From assembly GCF_016117655.1 (NCBI RefSeq), contig NZ_CP064936.1, positions 1,302,001 to 1,366,000 of the forward strand: DNA of 64,000 nt, in the 5' to 3' direction. Shown one piece after another: positions 34,739-41,640 of this stretch. This DNA is from Treponema peruense. GTDB taxonomy: Bacteria; Spirochaetota; Spirochaetia; Treponematales; Treponemataceae. The notes under the pieces were generated by a model. It saw only the letters and a program-made list of their open reading frames with translations, did not search any database and was not told the DNA's origin. Each line of letters starts with the position of its first letter. Position 1 is the stretch's first letter. Both the position numbers and the translations under genes were made by a program.

Positions 34739-35397
34739 TGAAGGCAACAATTAAAACTCATCCAATTATTGAAACAGAGATTTTTTATTGTGAAAGTGTT
34801 TCTTACGCTTCAGATTATGAACTTGGCAGATTCATTCCGCAGTATGATGAAAAAGTCTTAAGTGGATATTTGACAAAAAAAGCTAAAATTCACGAATCAG
34901 AAAAACTTTCAAGGACATATATTGTTCGTGATAAAGAGGATGCTGTTCTTGCAGGTTGGTTCAGTTTAGCAGCTGCAACCTTGCCTTATCAGGAAAATGA
35001 TGTTGAATTTCAAATTCCAGCAATTAATCTGTCAAATTTTGCAGTCGATAAAAAATACAAACAGTTGCATGGAAAAGATTTTCAACCCGCAACAATTGGC
35101 GAGTTTATATTCAATGATTTTATAATTCCTATTTCAACTGTAGTTTCAAAACTTTGTGGTGCTAAAGAAATTTATATTTTTTCTTTAAAAGAAGACAGTT
35201 TGATTGAACATTATAAAAGCACATTCGGTTTTATAGAAGAAAATGACATGGAATCAATGATTCTTCTTCCGCAGCCGCATTATTACAATAATAATTCTGT
35301 TTTGTTTTTGCACCGTCCGTTAGCAGAGGAACTTTCAGTAATCCCGGGAAAAATCAATCTTCATGATGAACAAGTCACTATGGAAGTTATTGTGTAA
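34738..35397 (+). CDS. GNAT-family acetyltransferase, possible toxin
   Basis: 219 aa. A GNAT fold is suggested by AGWFSLAAATLPYQ, INLSNFAVDKKYK (beta4), GEFIFNDFIIPISTVVSKLC (acetyl-CoA helix) and IYIFSLKEDSLIEHYKSTFGFI (the closing Y-x-x-x-GF type motif). This resembles stand-alone GNATs encoded after a small gene in bacterial toxin pairs, but the partner is not a known antitoxin. Its start overlaps the small gene by one base. The pair lies between 23-bp direct repeats. Confidence 0.65.
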   Translation: MKATIKTHPIIETEIFYCESVSYASDYELGRFIPQYDEKVLSGYLTKKAKIHESEKLSRTYIVRDKEDAVLAGWFSLAAATLPYQENDVEFQIPAINLSNFAVDKKYKQLHGKDFQPATIGEFIFNDFIIPISTVVSKLCGAKEIYIFSLKEDSLIEHYKSTFGFIEENDMESMILLPQPHYYNNNSVLFLHRPLAEELSVIPGKINLHDEQVTMEVIV

Positions 35398-35445
35398 CAT
35401 GTCCGCTATGCAAACAAAAGATTGACAGTATCTCAATAGCACCCA

Positions 35446-35468
35446 TTCTCCCTCATACACCGCATCAT
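35446..35468 (+). repeat. 23-bp direct repeat, right copy
   Basis: Identical to 34413-34435; 1033 bases lie between the starts of the two copies. Confidence 0.95.
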
Positions 35469-35482
35469 CCCGCATCCCGCCC

Positions 35483-35511
35483 TTAACATTCCTCACGTTT
35501 TTAGCTATAAT
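35483..35511 (+). promoter_or_regulatory. promoter of the regulator/antiterminator operon
   Basis: TTAACA (35483-35488), 17 bases, TATAAT (35506-35511), then AGAGGT before ATG 35545. A clear sigma-70 type promoter. Confidence 0.8.
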
Positions 35512-35544
35512 GTTTGTAAATTAAACAATCTGTAGAGGTATTGT

Positions 35545-36102
35545 ATGCAGCCTGATCTGGCACTTTTACAAAATATTTCTGATACTCTCGAACAGGACTC
35601 GCTTGCCAGTCAGAGAAAGCTTGCAGAAGGTTCGGGTATTACCGTTGGCTCAATGAATGCTGTTCTAAAGCGTTTTGTTGAACGCGGCTGGATTATGTTT
35701 ACGAATGTAAATAAGAGAAAACTTGCATACGCTCTGACTCCAGCAGGACTTGAAGAACTTGCACGCCGGGGCAAAACATTTGCTTTGCGTACGTTGCAGA
35801 TTGCAAACAATTATTCCAATTCAGTTGTACATTTGTTCAATAAAGTTCGCGCAGAAGGGAAAAATGAAGTTATCCTTTACGGAACAAGTTACATAAAATT
35901 TGTATTTTCATATGCGGCAGGTGAAGTAGGGCTTAAGTTTTCGCAGGTTTCAGCAGATGCAGAAGTTGAACAAGACGCATATTGTATTGCAGGTGAACTT
36001 AACGCAGAAGACGTGCAGAAAGATTTGGTCAATAAAGGCTGCGTAAGTGTTTATGACATTATAGAAGATGACCGGAATTTGATTTCAAAGGCAGGGAATT
36101 AG
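35545..36102 (+). CDS. winged-helix regulator paired with a NusG paralogue
   Basis: 185 aa. The first 80 residues form a MarR-like winged helix (QRKLAEGSGITVGSMNAVLKRFVERGWI, recognition helix and wing, then YALTPAGLEELARRG). The rest (NKVRAEGKNEVILYGTSYIKFVF) resembles a small nucleotide- or ligand-binding part often attached to these regulators. It starts 33 bases after a TATAAT box and ends three bases before the NusG-like gene. Regulators of this build commonly precede LoaP/NusG-like genes at polysaccharide loci. Confidence 0.7.
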   Translation: MQPDLALLQNISDTLEQDSLASQRKLAEGSGITVGSMNAVLKRFVERGWIMFTNVNKRKLAYALTPAGLEELARRGKTFALRTLQIANNYSNSVVHLFNKVRAEGKNEVILYGTSYIKFVFSYAAGEVGLKFSQVSADAEVEQDAYCIAGELNAEDVQKDLVNKGCVSVYDIIEDDRNLISKAGN

Positions 36103-36105
36103 ACC

Positions 36106-36618
36106 ATGGAATTTTATTGTTTAATGGTTCTGACCGGTCAGGAAGAGTCATTTAAGAAAGAAGCTGCAGATAAACTTTCAGAAGAATTTGCCGGAGCAAA
36201 ATTTTATTTTTTTAAGCGCAAGTTAAGAACAAACCAGGGCAAATATTTTGACCAGCCGCTGTTTCCCGGTTATTTGTTTTTTGAAGTAGAGGAACTTTCT
36301 GAAAAATTTTTTGACATTATAAAACGCGTTAAAGGTTTTGTTAAGGTTCTCTTAAAGAATGACCAGCCGACAAAAATTTGTGGAGTTTCACTTGAAGAAC
36401 TTAAAACTTATATCAGAAACGGTGAAACCTGGGGCATTTCAAAAGTTCTGTTTTTGCCCGGTCAGAATATCCGGGTAATTTCGGGCCCGCTCAAAGGTCT
36501 TGAAGGAAATATTTACAAAATAAACAAAAAGAAAAAGCATATTACGGTTATTTCGTCCCTGAGTCCCGACGGAAAAAAGTTCGACCTTCTGTACGAAGAC
36601 GCCGTTGTAGTAGAATAA
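36106..36618 (+). CDS. NusG-like processive antiterminator (LoaP-type)
   Basis: 170 aa. The NusG N-terminal domain is clear (YCLMVLTGQEESFKKEA, LFPGYLFFEVE, IKRVKGFVKVL) and a KOW domain ends it (PGQNIRVISGPLKGLEGNIYKI). Main NusG is usually encoded by secE-nusG-rplK; this one is a specialised paralogue. LoaP-type proteins keep RNA polymerase reading through terminators in long polysaccharide or metabolite operons. The glycan locus upstream would be a natural target, but the link is inferred. Confidence 0.8.
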   Translation: MEFYCLMVLTGQEESFKKEAADKLSEEFAGAKFYFFKRKLRTNQGKYFDQPLFPGYLFFEVEELSEKFFDIIKRVKGFVKVLLKNDQPTKICGVSLEELKTYIRNGETWGISKVLFLPGQNIRVISGPLKGLEGNIYKINKKKKHITVISSLSPDGKKFDLLYEDAVVVE

Positions 36619-36708
36619 ATTCTGTCAGTTAAGAGATGTCCCGCTTTTGCTCGGATTTCATCTTTTTAGAGGTAATGCGGTGCTACGCACTTGCTTGCAC
36701 CTTATAAT

Positions 36709-36737
36709 TTGACAGAATTAGATAGATTTGGTATATT
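36709..36737 (+). promoter_or_regulatory. consensus promoter of a small RNA
   Basis: TTGACA (36709-36714), exactly 17 bases, TATATT (36732-36737). Transcription should start near 36744. No open reading frame follows before the terminator, so the product is an RNA. A 10-bp inverted repeat (36618-36627 with 36710-36719) reaches into the -35 box. Confidence 0.8.
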
Positions 36738-36743
36738 GAATCA

Positions 36744-36772
36744 AGGAAATGCCCGAACATTGGGTTATCTCC
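36744..36772 (+). repeat. 29-bp imperfect inverted repeat, left arm
   Basis: AGGAAATGCCCGAACA and onwards to GTTATCTCC. It matches the reverse complement of 36972-37000 at 25 of 29 positions by eye. The pair brackets the toxin-like gene and small RNA, either as the 5' ends of two transcripts or as the ends of a tiny mobile unit. Confidence 0.85.
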
Positions 36773-36785
36773 ACTTTATTGCGAT

Positions 36786-36826
36786 TAGCCGCCTAGTGTC
36801 GAAAACTTAAAGGCGGCTATTTTTTT
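36786..36826 (+). terminator. intrinsic terminator of the small RNA
   Basis: TAGCCGCCT (36786-36794) pairs with AGGCGGCTA (36811-36819), followed by seven T (36820-36826). The stem could stop transcription from both sides, but the T run favours the + strand. Confidence 0.85.
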
Positions 36827-36831
36827 ACTCT

Positions 36832-36924
36832 TTACTTATGTTTAAAGTAGGTGAGCGTTGTTATAACTGTGCTGATTATCGTGGCAACGCAAGTTACCAG
36901 TGCAATAATTGTATCACAAGTCAT
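36832..36924 (-). CDS. 30-residue hydrophobic peptide, candidate type I toxin
   Basis: On the minus strand ATG (36924-36922) opens 30 codons: MTCDTIIALVTCVATIISTV then ITTLTYFKHK, stop at 36834-36832. A good Shine-Dalgarno (GGGAGG) lies seven bases upstream. One membrane helix with a short charged tail is the design of type I toxins and holin-like peptides of the TxpA/BsrG/Fst kind. A terminator stem lies 13 bases after the stop codon. It is too short for usual gene callers. Toxicity is inferred from form and context. Confidence 0.6.
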   Translation of the reverse strand: MTCDTIIALVTCVATIISTVITTLTYFKHK

Positions 36925-36971
36925 AGACAAGCCTCCCAAAATCAAATTTCGGTGAAAACCGATTGAGTATG

Positions 36972-37000
36972 GGAGATAACCGCCTGTTCAGGCATTTCCT
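36972..37000 (-). repeat. 29-bp imperfect inverted repeat, right arm
   Basis: Counterpart of 36744-36772. On the minus strand it would be the first 29 bases of the toxin mRNA; it contains the self-complementary GCCTGTTCAGGC. Confidence 0.85.
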
Positions 37001-37008
37001 GTATGATA

Positions 37009-37036
37009 AATATAACATAATTTAATATATTTGCAA
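37009..37036 (-). promoter_or_regulatory. probable promoter of the toxin-like gene
   Basis: On the minus strand TTGCAA (37036-37031), 16 bases, TATATT (37014-37009). Transcription would begin near 37000, giving a leader of about 75 bases before the start codon. Confidence 0.55.
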
Positions 37037-37120
37037 AGTTTTTTCGCAGTTTTTTTCGCTTCCTATACTACAGCATTTAAGTACCCACAAAACTTTTTTC
37101 TGCACATTCTGCAAAGTCAT

Positions 37121-37128
37121 GGTATAAT
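37121..37128 (+). promoter_or_regulatory. extended -10 promoter of the acyl-CoA synthetase gene
   Basis: TGG directly before TATAAT (37123-37128) gives an extended -10 element; the -35 is weak. The mRNA would start near 37135 and carry a leader of about 185 bases. Confidence 0.55.
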
Positions 37129-37131
37129 TAA

Positions 37132-37157
37132 ATTTACTCATGAACATTTATAGGAGT
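37132..37157 (+). repeat. 26-bp direct repeat, left copy
   Basis: ATTTACTCATGAACATTTAT plus AGGAGT, identical to 37286-37311, which carries the ribosome site of the acyl-CoA synthetase gene. The ATG inside could open a 20-codon leader peptide (MNIYRSEYKKSAKMASAFLT). Confidence 0.95.
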
Positions 37158-37200
37158 GAGTATAAAAAATCCGCCAAAATGGCGTCGGCTTTTTTAACTT

Positions 37201-37226
37201 AAAGTTTGCGTTGCAAACTTTTTTAT
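37201..37226 (+). terminator. terminator-like hairpin within the leader (possible attenuator)
   Basis: AAAGTTTGC (37201-37209), loop GTT, GCAAACTTT (37213-37221), with the T run continuing to 37225. It lies between the promoter and ATG 37319. Further stems are at 37171-37183 (CGCCA/TGGCG), 37232-37259 (8 bp) and 37275-37290 (7 bp). Confidence 0.6.
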
Positions 37227-37285
37227 TAACTGTACATTCTCACTTTGTTGCGAATGTACGTAAATGTTCATTCCTAAATCTGAAG

Positions 37286-37311
37286 ATTTACTCATGAACA
37301 TTTATAGGAGT
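37286..37311 (+). repeat. 26-bp direct repeat, right copy with ribosome site
   Basis: Identical to 37132-37157. Its AGGAG (37307-37310 and flank) lies seven to ten bases before ATG 37319 of the acyl-CoA synthetase gene. Confidence 0.95.
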
Positions 37312-37318
37312 AAAAAAA

Positions 37319-39061
37319 ATGGACGAACTTAAAAACTATGATCCCACTGCTTTTTTGGATGAATTCCGCGGAAAATACTTTGAAGGCGAGTGGCCCACAC
37401 TGCCGCAGATGTTTGACATAACCGTTGCCCGCTATCCAAAGCGCCCTTGTTTTACTGACTGGGACACAGATGACGGTTCAAAGCGCACTTACACGTACGA
37501 ACAGTCCCATAAAATGATACTTACTCTTGCAAACTGGATGTGCTTTGCTGGAGTAAAGCCCGGCGACCGTATTGCAGTTTCGGGCAAAAACTCACCGGAA
37601 TGGGCTGTAGTTTATCTTGCCGCCCTTTATGCCGGAGCAATTGTATGCCCGCTTGATTACGCGCTTCACAACGAAGAACTGGACAATCTTTTGGCAACTG
37701 CTCAGCCTGTAATGTTTTTTGTAGATGAAGAAAAATATTCTTATTTTTCCGGCCGCAAAAGCAAGTACAAAGTCTATTCTCTCTGCAGAAGACAGGGCGA
37801 CACTTACGTATTCAATCTTGTTTCAGAAAAAAAAGTGCAGAATACACAGCCTAGTATAGAAGACACTGCGGCAATTCTTTTTACAAGCGGAACAACCGGT
37901 ACACCAAAGGGCGTTATGCTCAGCCACAAAAATCTTGTAAGCGACTGCTATATTGCCCAGACCCACATGAAAATCTATTCAACAGACGTATTTTATGCAC
38001 TTCTTCCAATCCACCACGCCTATACAATGCTTGCAGTATTTATAGAAGCAATTTCTGTAGGTGCCGAAGTTGTATTCGGTAAGAGCATGGCCGTATCGCG
38101 TCTTATGAAAGAGCTTAAGGAAGGCGAAATAACAATGCTTCTGGGAGTTCCGCTTCTGTTCAATAAGCTTGCAGCAGGAATTCTTAAGGGAATAAAATCA
38201 AAAGGTCCTTTTGTCTACGGAATTATGAAATTCCTTATGGGACTTTCGTTTATGATAAAAAAGACTTTCGGTGTTAACCCTGGCAAGCACATCTTTAAGG
38301 CTGTACTCAAGCAGGCAAATATTTACACTATAAGAATTGCAATCTGCGGCGGCGGTCCTCTTGCAAAGAGTGTGTTCAGGTTTTACAACGAAATGGGCAT
38401 AGATTTTGTTCAGGGTTACGGCCTTACAGAGACTTCACCTATTATCACGCTTAATCCCATACACCACTTTAAGATAGAAAGTGTAGGCAAATACTTTGTC
38501 GGAAAAATGCAGATGAAAATTGACAGCCCCGACAAAAACGGAATAGGCGAAATTCTTGTCAAAGGTCCCATGGTTATGCAGGGGTACTACAAAATGAGCG
38601 AAGAAACTGCAAAAGTGTTTACAGAAGACGGCTGGTTCAAAACAGGAGACCTCGGCTGGATAGATGACGAAAATTACCTTATGCTGAGCGGTCGTGTCAA
38701 AAACATGATTGTTACCGAAGGCGGAAAAAACGTCTACCCCGAAGAAATAGAAGACGCCTTCCAGCTCGAAACCGACATCCAGCAGATTACGGTACAGGGC
38801 TACATTGCAGACACAGAGCACCAGTCCGAAGAACTCGAAGCGCTTGTTTATCCTTCTGACGATCTTTATTCAAGGCTGAATATAAAACGCGAAGACTGTT
38901 CAGAAGAAGAACTTTCTTCTATAAAGAAGGCTGTCAGCGAAATTGTAGACAAAATCAACAAAAAACTGCAGCCATACCAGAGAATTACAAAAGTCACTGT
39001 TCTTGAACAGCCGCTCGAAATGACCACCACGATGAAAGTAAAGCGCAATTACAGCAAATAG
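37319..39061 (+). CDS. long-chain acyl-CoA synthetase (AMP-binding enzyme)
   Basis: 580 aa. The AMP-binding signature AAILFTSGTTGTPKGVMLSH is near residue 183; QGYGLTETSPII and GWFKTGDLGWIDDENYLMLSGRVKNMI follow. Near the end TTTMKVKRN holds the probable catalytic lysine. The enzyme activates a fatty acid through an acyl-AMP to its CoA (or ACP) thioester at the membrane. It is close to FadD-like enzymes of Treponema. The leader upstream is highly structured. Confidence 0.88.
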   Translation: MDELKNYDPTAFLDEFRGKYFEGEWPTLPQMFDITVARYPKRPCFTDWDTDDGSKRTYTYEQSHKMILTLANWMCFAGVKPGDRIAVSGKNSPEWAVVYLAALYAGAIVCPLDYALHNEELDNLLATAQPVMFFVDEEKYSYFSGRKSKYKVYSLCRRQGDTYVFNLVSEKKVQNTQPSIEDTAAILFTSGTTGTPKGVMLSHKNLVSDCYIAQTHMKIYSTDVFYALLPIHHAYTMLAVFIEAISVGAEVVFGKSMAVSRLMKELKEGEITMLLGVPLLFNKLAAGILKGIKSKGPFVYGIMKFLMGLSFMIKKTFGVNPGKHIFKAVLKQANIYTIRIAICGGGPLAKSVFRFYNEMGIDFVQGYGLTETSPIITLNPIHHFKIESVGKYFVGKMQMKIDSPDKNGIGEILVKGPMVMQGYYKMSEETAKVFTEDGWFKTGDLGWIDDENYLMLSGRVKNMIVTEGGKNVYPEEIEDAFQLETDIQQITVQGYIADTEHQSEELEALVYPSDDLYSRLNIKREDCSEEELSSIKKAVSEIVDKINKKLQPYQRITKVTVLEQPLEMTTTMKVKRNYSK

Positions 39062-39136
39062 TCCGCGTGTGGACAAAAAACGCTGATTTGTGTTAAATTA
39101 AGGCTCTAAATTTTTTGCAAGAGGTAATTTAAAATT

Positions 39137-40222
39137 ATGTCAGAAATAGATTATGACTCAAACAAGACTTTTGCTGCAGCCGTTGAACGCAGTAAAAAAA
39201 TAGAAGAAGATATTGCCGTAAACCCAACAAAATACAGGGTTCTTACTGGAGACAGACCTACAGGAAGACTCCACATAGGCCATTATTTTGGCTCTCTGCA
39301 GAACCGCGTAAGGCTTTCAAAGATGGGTGTTCCCACAATGATTCTTATTGCCGACTATCAGGTTCTTACAGACCATGATGCATTCCAGGAGATAAGCCAG
39401 AATACAAAGCAACTTGTAATAGATTATCTTTCTGCCGGAATTGAACCTTCAGAAAACGTAATAATCTACCCGCACAGTTATGTTCCGGAGTGCAACCAAC
39501 TTATGCTTCCGTTCCTTACTCTTGTAAGCAATGCCGAACTTTCAAGAAACCCGACCGTCAAAGAAGAAATCCAGAGTGCGGGTCTCAAGAATGTAAATGC
39601 AGGAATGTATACGTACCCCATTCACCAGGCATGTGACATTCTTTTCTGTAAGGGTAACGTTGTTCCTGTAGGAAAAGACCAGCTTCCGCACCTTGAGCTT
39701 ACAAGAACAATTGCCCGTCGTTTTAACGAAAAATTCTGCAAAGACCGCGATCCTGTTTTTCCCATGCCGCAGGCTCTTTTGTCAAAGACACCAAGCATTC
39801 TTGGCCTTGACGGAAGCCAGAAGATGAGCAAAAGCCGCGGAAACGCAATATTCCTTAGCGCAACAGAAGATGAAACCGCCGCTCTTATCAAAAAGGCAAA
39901 GACAGACGCAGACCGCAACATTACATACGATCCTGTAAACAGACCTGAAGTTGCCAATATTCTTATGCTCATTTCGCTGTGCACAAAAGAAGCTCCCGAA
40001 GCAATTGCACAAAGAATAGGTGACGGCGGCGGCGGAATGCTCAAGAAAATGCTTACAGAAGCCCTTAATGAAGAACTCAGACCTTTGCGCCAGAAACGTG
40101 CAGAACTCGAAAAGAACCCCGACTACATAAGACAGGTTCTTCTTGACGGTTCCGAACGTGCACGCGCCATTGCGGTAAAAACACTTTCAGAAGTGCGCGA
40201 AGCCATGAATATGGTAATATGA
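39137..40222 (+). CDS. trpS: tryptophanyl-tRNA synthetase
   Basis: 361 aa, a class Ic synthetase charging tRNA-Trp. RPTGRLHIGHYFGSLQNRV contains the HIGH motif near residue 46, and GSQKMSKSRGNAIFL the KMSKS motif near 230. DYQVLTDHD fits the tryptophan pocket region. AAGAGGT lies 10-15 bases before ATG 39137. It is followed by a MATE gene 13 bases later. No T-box-like leader is seen in the 75-base gap. Confidence 0.95.
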   Translation: MSEIDYDSNKTFAAAVERSKKIEEDIAVNPTKYRVLTGDRPTGRLHIGHYFGSLQNRVRLSKMGVPTMILIADYQVLTDHDAFQEISQNTKQLVIDYLSAGIEPSENVIIYPHSYVPECNQLMLPFLTLVSNAELSRNPTVKEEIQSAGLKNVNAGMYTYPIHQACDILFCKGNVVPVGKDQLPHLELTRTIARRFNEKFCKDRDPVFPMPQALLSKTPSILGLDGSQKMSKSRGNAIFLSATEDETAALIKKAKTDADRNITYDPVNRPEVANILMLISLCTKEAPEAIAQRIGDGGGGMLKKMLTEALNEELRPLRQKRAELEKNPDYIRQVLLDGSERARAIAVKTLSEVREAMNMVI

Positions 40223-40235
40223 TTCAACAAGATTT

Positions 40236-41582
40236 ATGACAAAGAATTTAACTGAAGGAAACCCGTTAAAGCTTATTCTGCTTTTTTCACTGCCGCTTCT
40301 TGCAGGAAACCTGTTCCAGCAGGCTTACAACCTTGTGGATGCTGCAATTGTAGGCCGCTATCTTGGAACAATGGCTTTGGCCGGGGTAGGGGCTTCGGGT
40401 TCCGTTAACTTTTTGGTTCTTGGATTCTGCATGGGAATCTGCGCCGGTTTTACAATTCCTGTTGCACAGAAATTCGGAGCCGGTGATTATTCAGCCATGC
40501 GCTCCTACATTTTTATTGGTGCTGTATCGCTTGCACTGTTTTCTGTAGTTGTTACCGTAGTCTGTTCCCTTTTATGCCGCTGGGTTTTGGGGTTTATGTC
40601 TACTCCGGCCGACATCTTTGATAACGCGTATATTTATCTTCTGATTATTTTTCTTGGAAGTCCTTTTACGCTTATGTACAATTTTTTGTCGGGAATTCTT
40701 CGCGCTATAGGAAACTCAAAGACACCGTTTATATTCCTGGTTGTTGCTACAATAGTAAATATTGTGCTTGACCTGACTTTTATTATTGTATTCAACATGG
40801 GCGTTGCGGGTGCTGCTCTTGCAACAGTTGCGGCACAGGCTGTGAGTGGCATTCTCTGTCTTGTCCACATAATGCGCAGGTATGAAATACTCAGGTTCAG
40901 AAAAGAAGATCTTGTCTGGAACTGGAAGAAACTTTCTGTTCTGTTCGGAATGGGTATTCCCATGGGACTGCAGTTTTCAATTACCGCAATAGGAAGCATG
41001 GCTCTTCAGGCTGCAAACAATTCTTTGGGAAGTGTATGTGTTTCGGGTTTTACTGCCGGAAGCAAACTCAAAATTCTGTTTATAAGCCCCTATGATGCCA
41101 TAGGAACAGCGGTGTCTACTTACGCAGGGCAGAATCTTGGCGCACAGAAATTTGACAGAATCAAACAGGGTATTCTTCTTGGAACCGCAATCTCTGTTCT
41201 TTACGGAATAGCGGCAAGTATTTCCCTTATTGCATTCGGACGGCCGCTTTCGCTTATGTTCATTGACTCTTCTGAAACAGAAGTACTTAATGCTTCTGTA
41301 CAGTATGCGGCCACAATAGGAATCTTTTACTGGGTTCTTGGAATACTGAATGTTGTACGGCCATCTCTTCAGGGGCTCGGGTTTACCAGCCGCGCAATTT
41401 TTTCTGGCGTTATAGAAATGTTTGCAAGGTGTATCGTAAGTTTTGGTCTTGTTCCAGTAATCGGTTATAAAGCCGTTTGTTTTGCAGACCCGTGTGCGTG
41501 GGTATGTGCTGTAATCTATGTTTCAATAACAATGGTCTGGTGCCTGTCAAAAATAAAAAAAGCGCCCGACTCTGTCTGCTAG
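40236..41582 (+). CDS. MATE-family efflux transporter
   Basis: 448 aa with about 12 membrane helices in two MatE halves. GNPLKLILLFSLPLLAGNLFQQAYNLVDAAIVGRYLG at the N-terminus is characteristic, with the second half beginning near residue 235 (LFGMGIPMGLQFSITAIG). Exports cationic drugs or metabolites using Na+ or H+. It follows trpS closely and converges with the nucleotidyltransferase gene; the 58-base gap between them has no strong terminator. Confidence 0.92.
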   Translation: MTKNLTEGNPLKLILLFSLPLLAGNLFQQAYNLVDAAIVGRYLGTMALAGVGASGSVNFLVLGFCMGICAGFTIPVAQKFGAGDYSAMRSYIFIGAVSLALFSVVVTVVCSLLCRWVLGFMSTPADIFDNAYIYLLIIFLGSPFTLMYNFLSGILRAIGNSKTPFIFLVVATIVNIVLDLTFIIVFNMGVAGAALATVAAQAVSGILCLVHIMRRYEILRFRKEDLVWNWKKLSVLFGMGIPMGLQFSITAIGSMALQAANNSLGSVCVSGFTAGSKLKILFISPYDAIGTAVSTYAGQNLGAQKFDRIKQGILLGTAISVLYGIAASISLIAFGRPLSLMFIDSSETEVLNASVQYAATIGIFYWVLGILNVVRPSLQGLGFTSRAIFSGVIEMFARCIVSFGLVPVIGYKAVCFADPCAWVCAVIYVSITMVWCLSKIKKAPDSVC

Positions 41583-41640
41583 AATAAAGGGCTGTTCGCA
41601 GACCGTACGTTTTCACGGCTTTAAGAACACCACTGTTTGT

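Larger units (their letters stand above)
36744..36826 (+). ncRNA. candidate antitoxin small RNA of about 80 nt
   Basis: Between a consensus promoter and an intrinsic terminator; no coding sequence. It runs towards the 3' end of the 30-codon hydrophobic gene on the minus strand, so any toxin mRNA passing 36830 would pair with it. Its first 29 bases are nearly the same as the predicted first 29 of the toxin mRNA, because the two ends of the unit form an inverted repeat. Confidence 0.55.
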
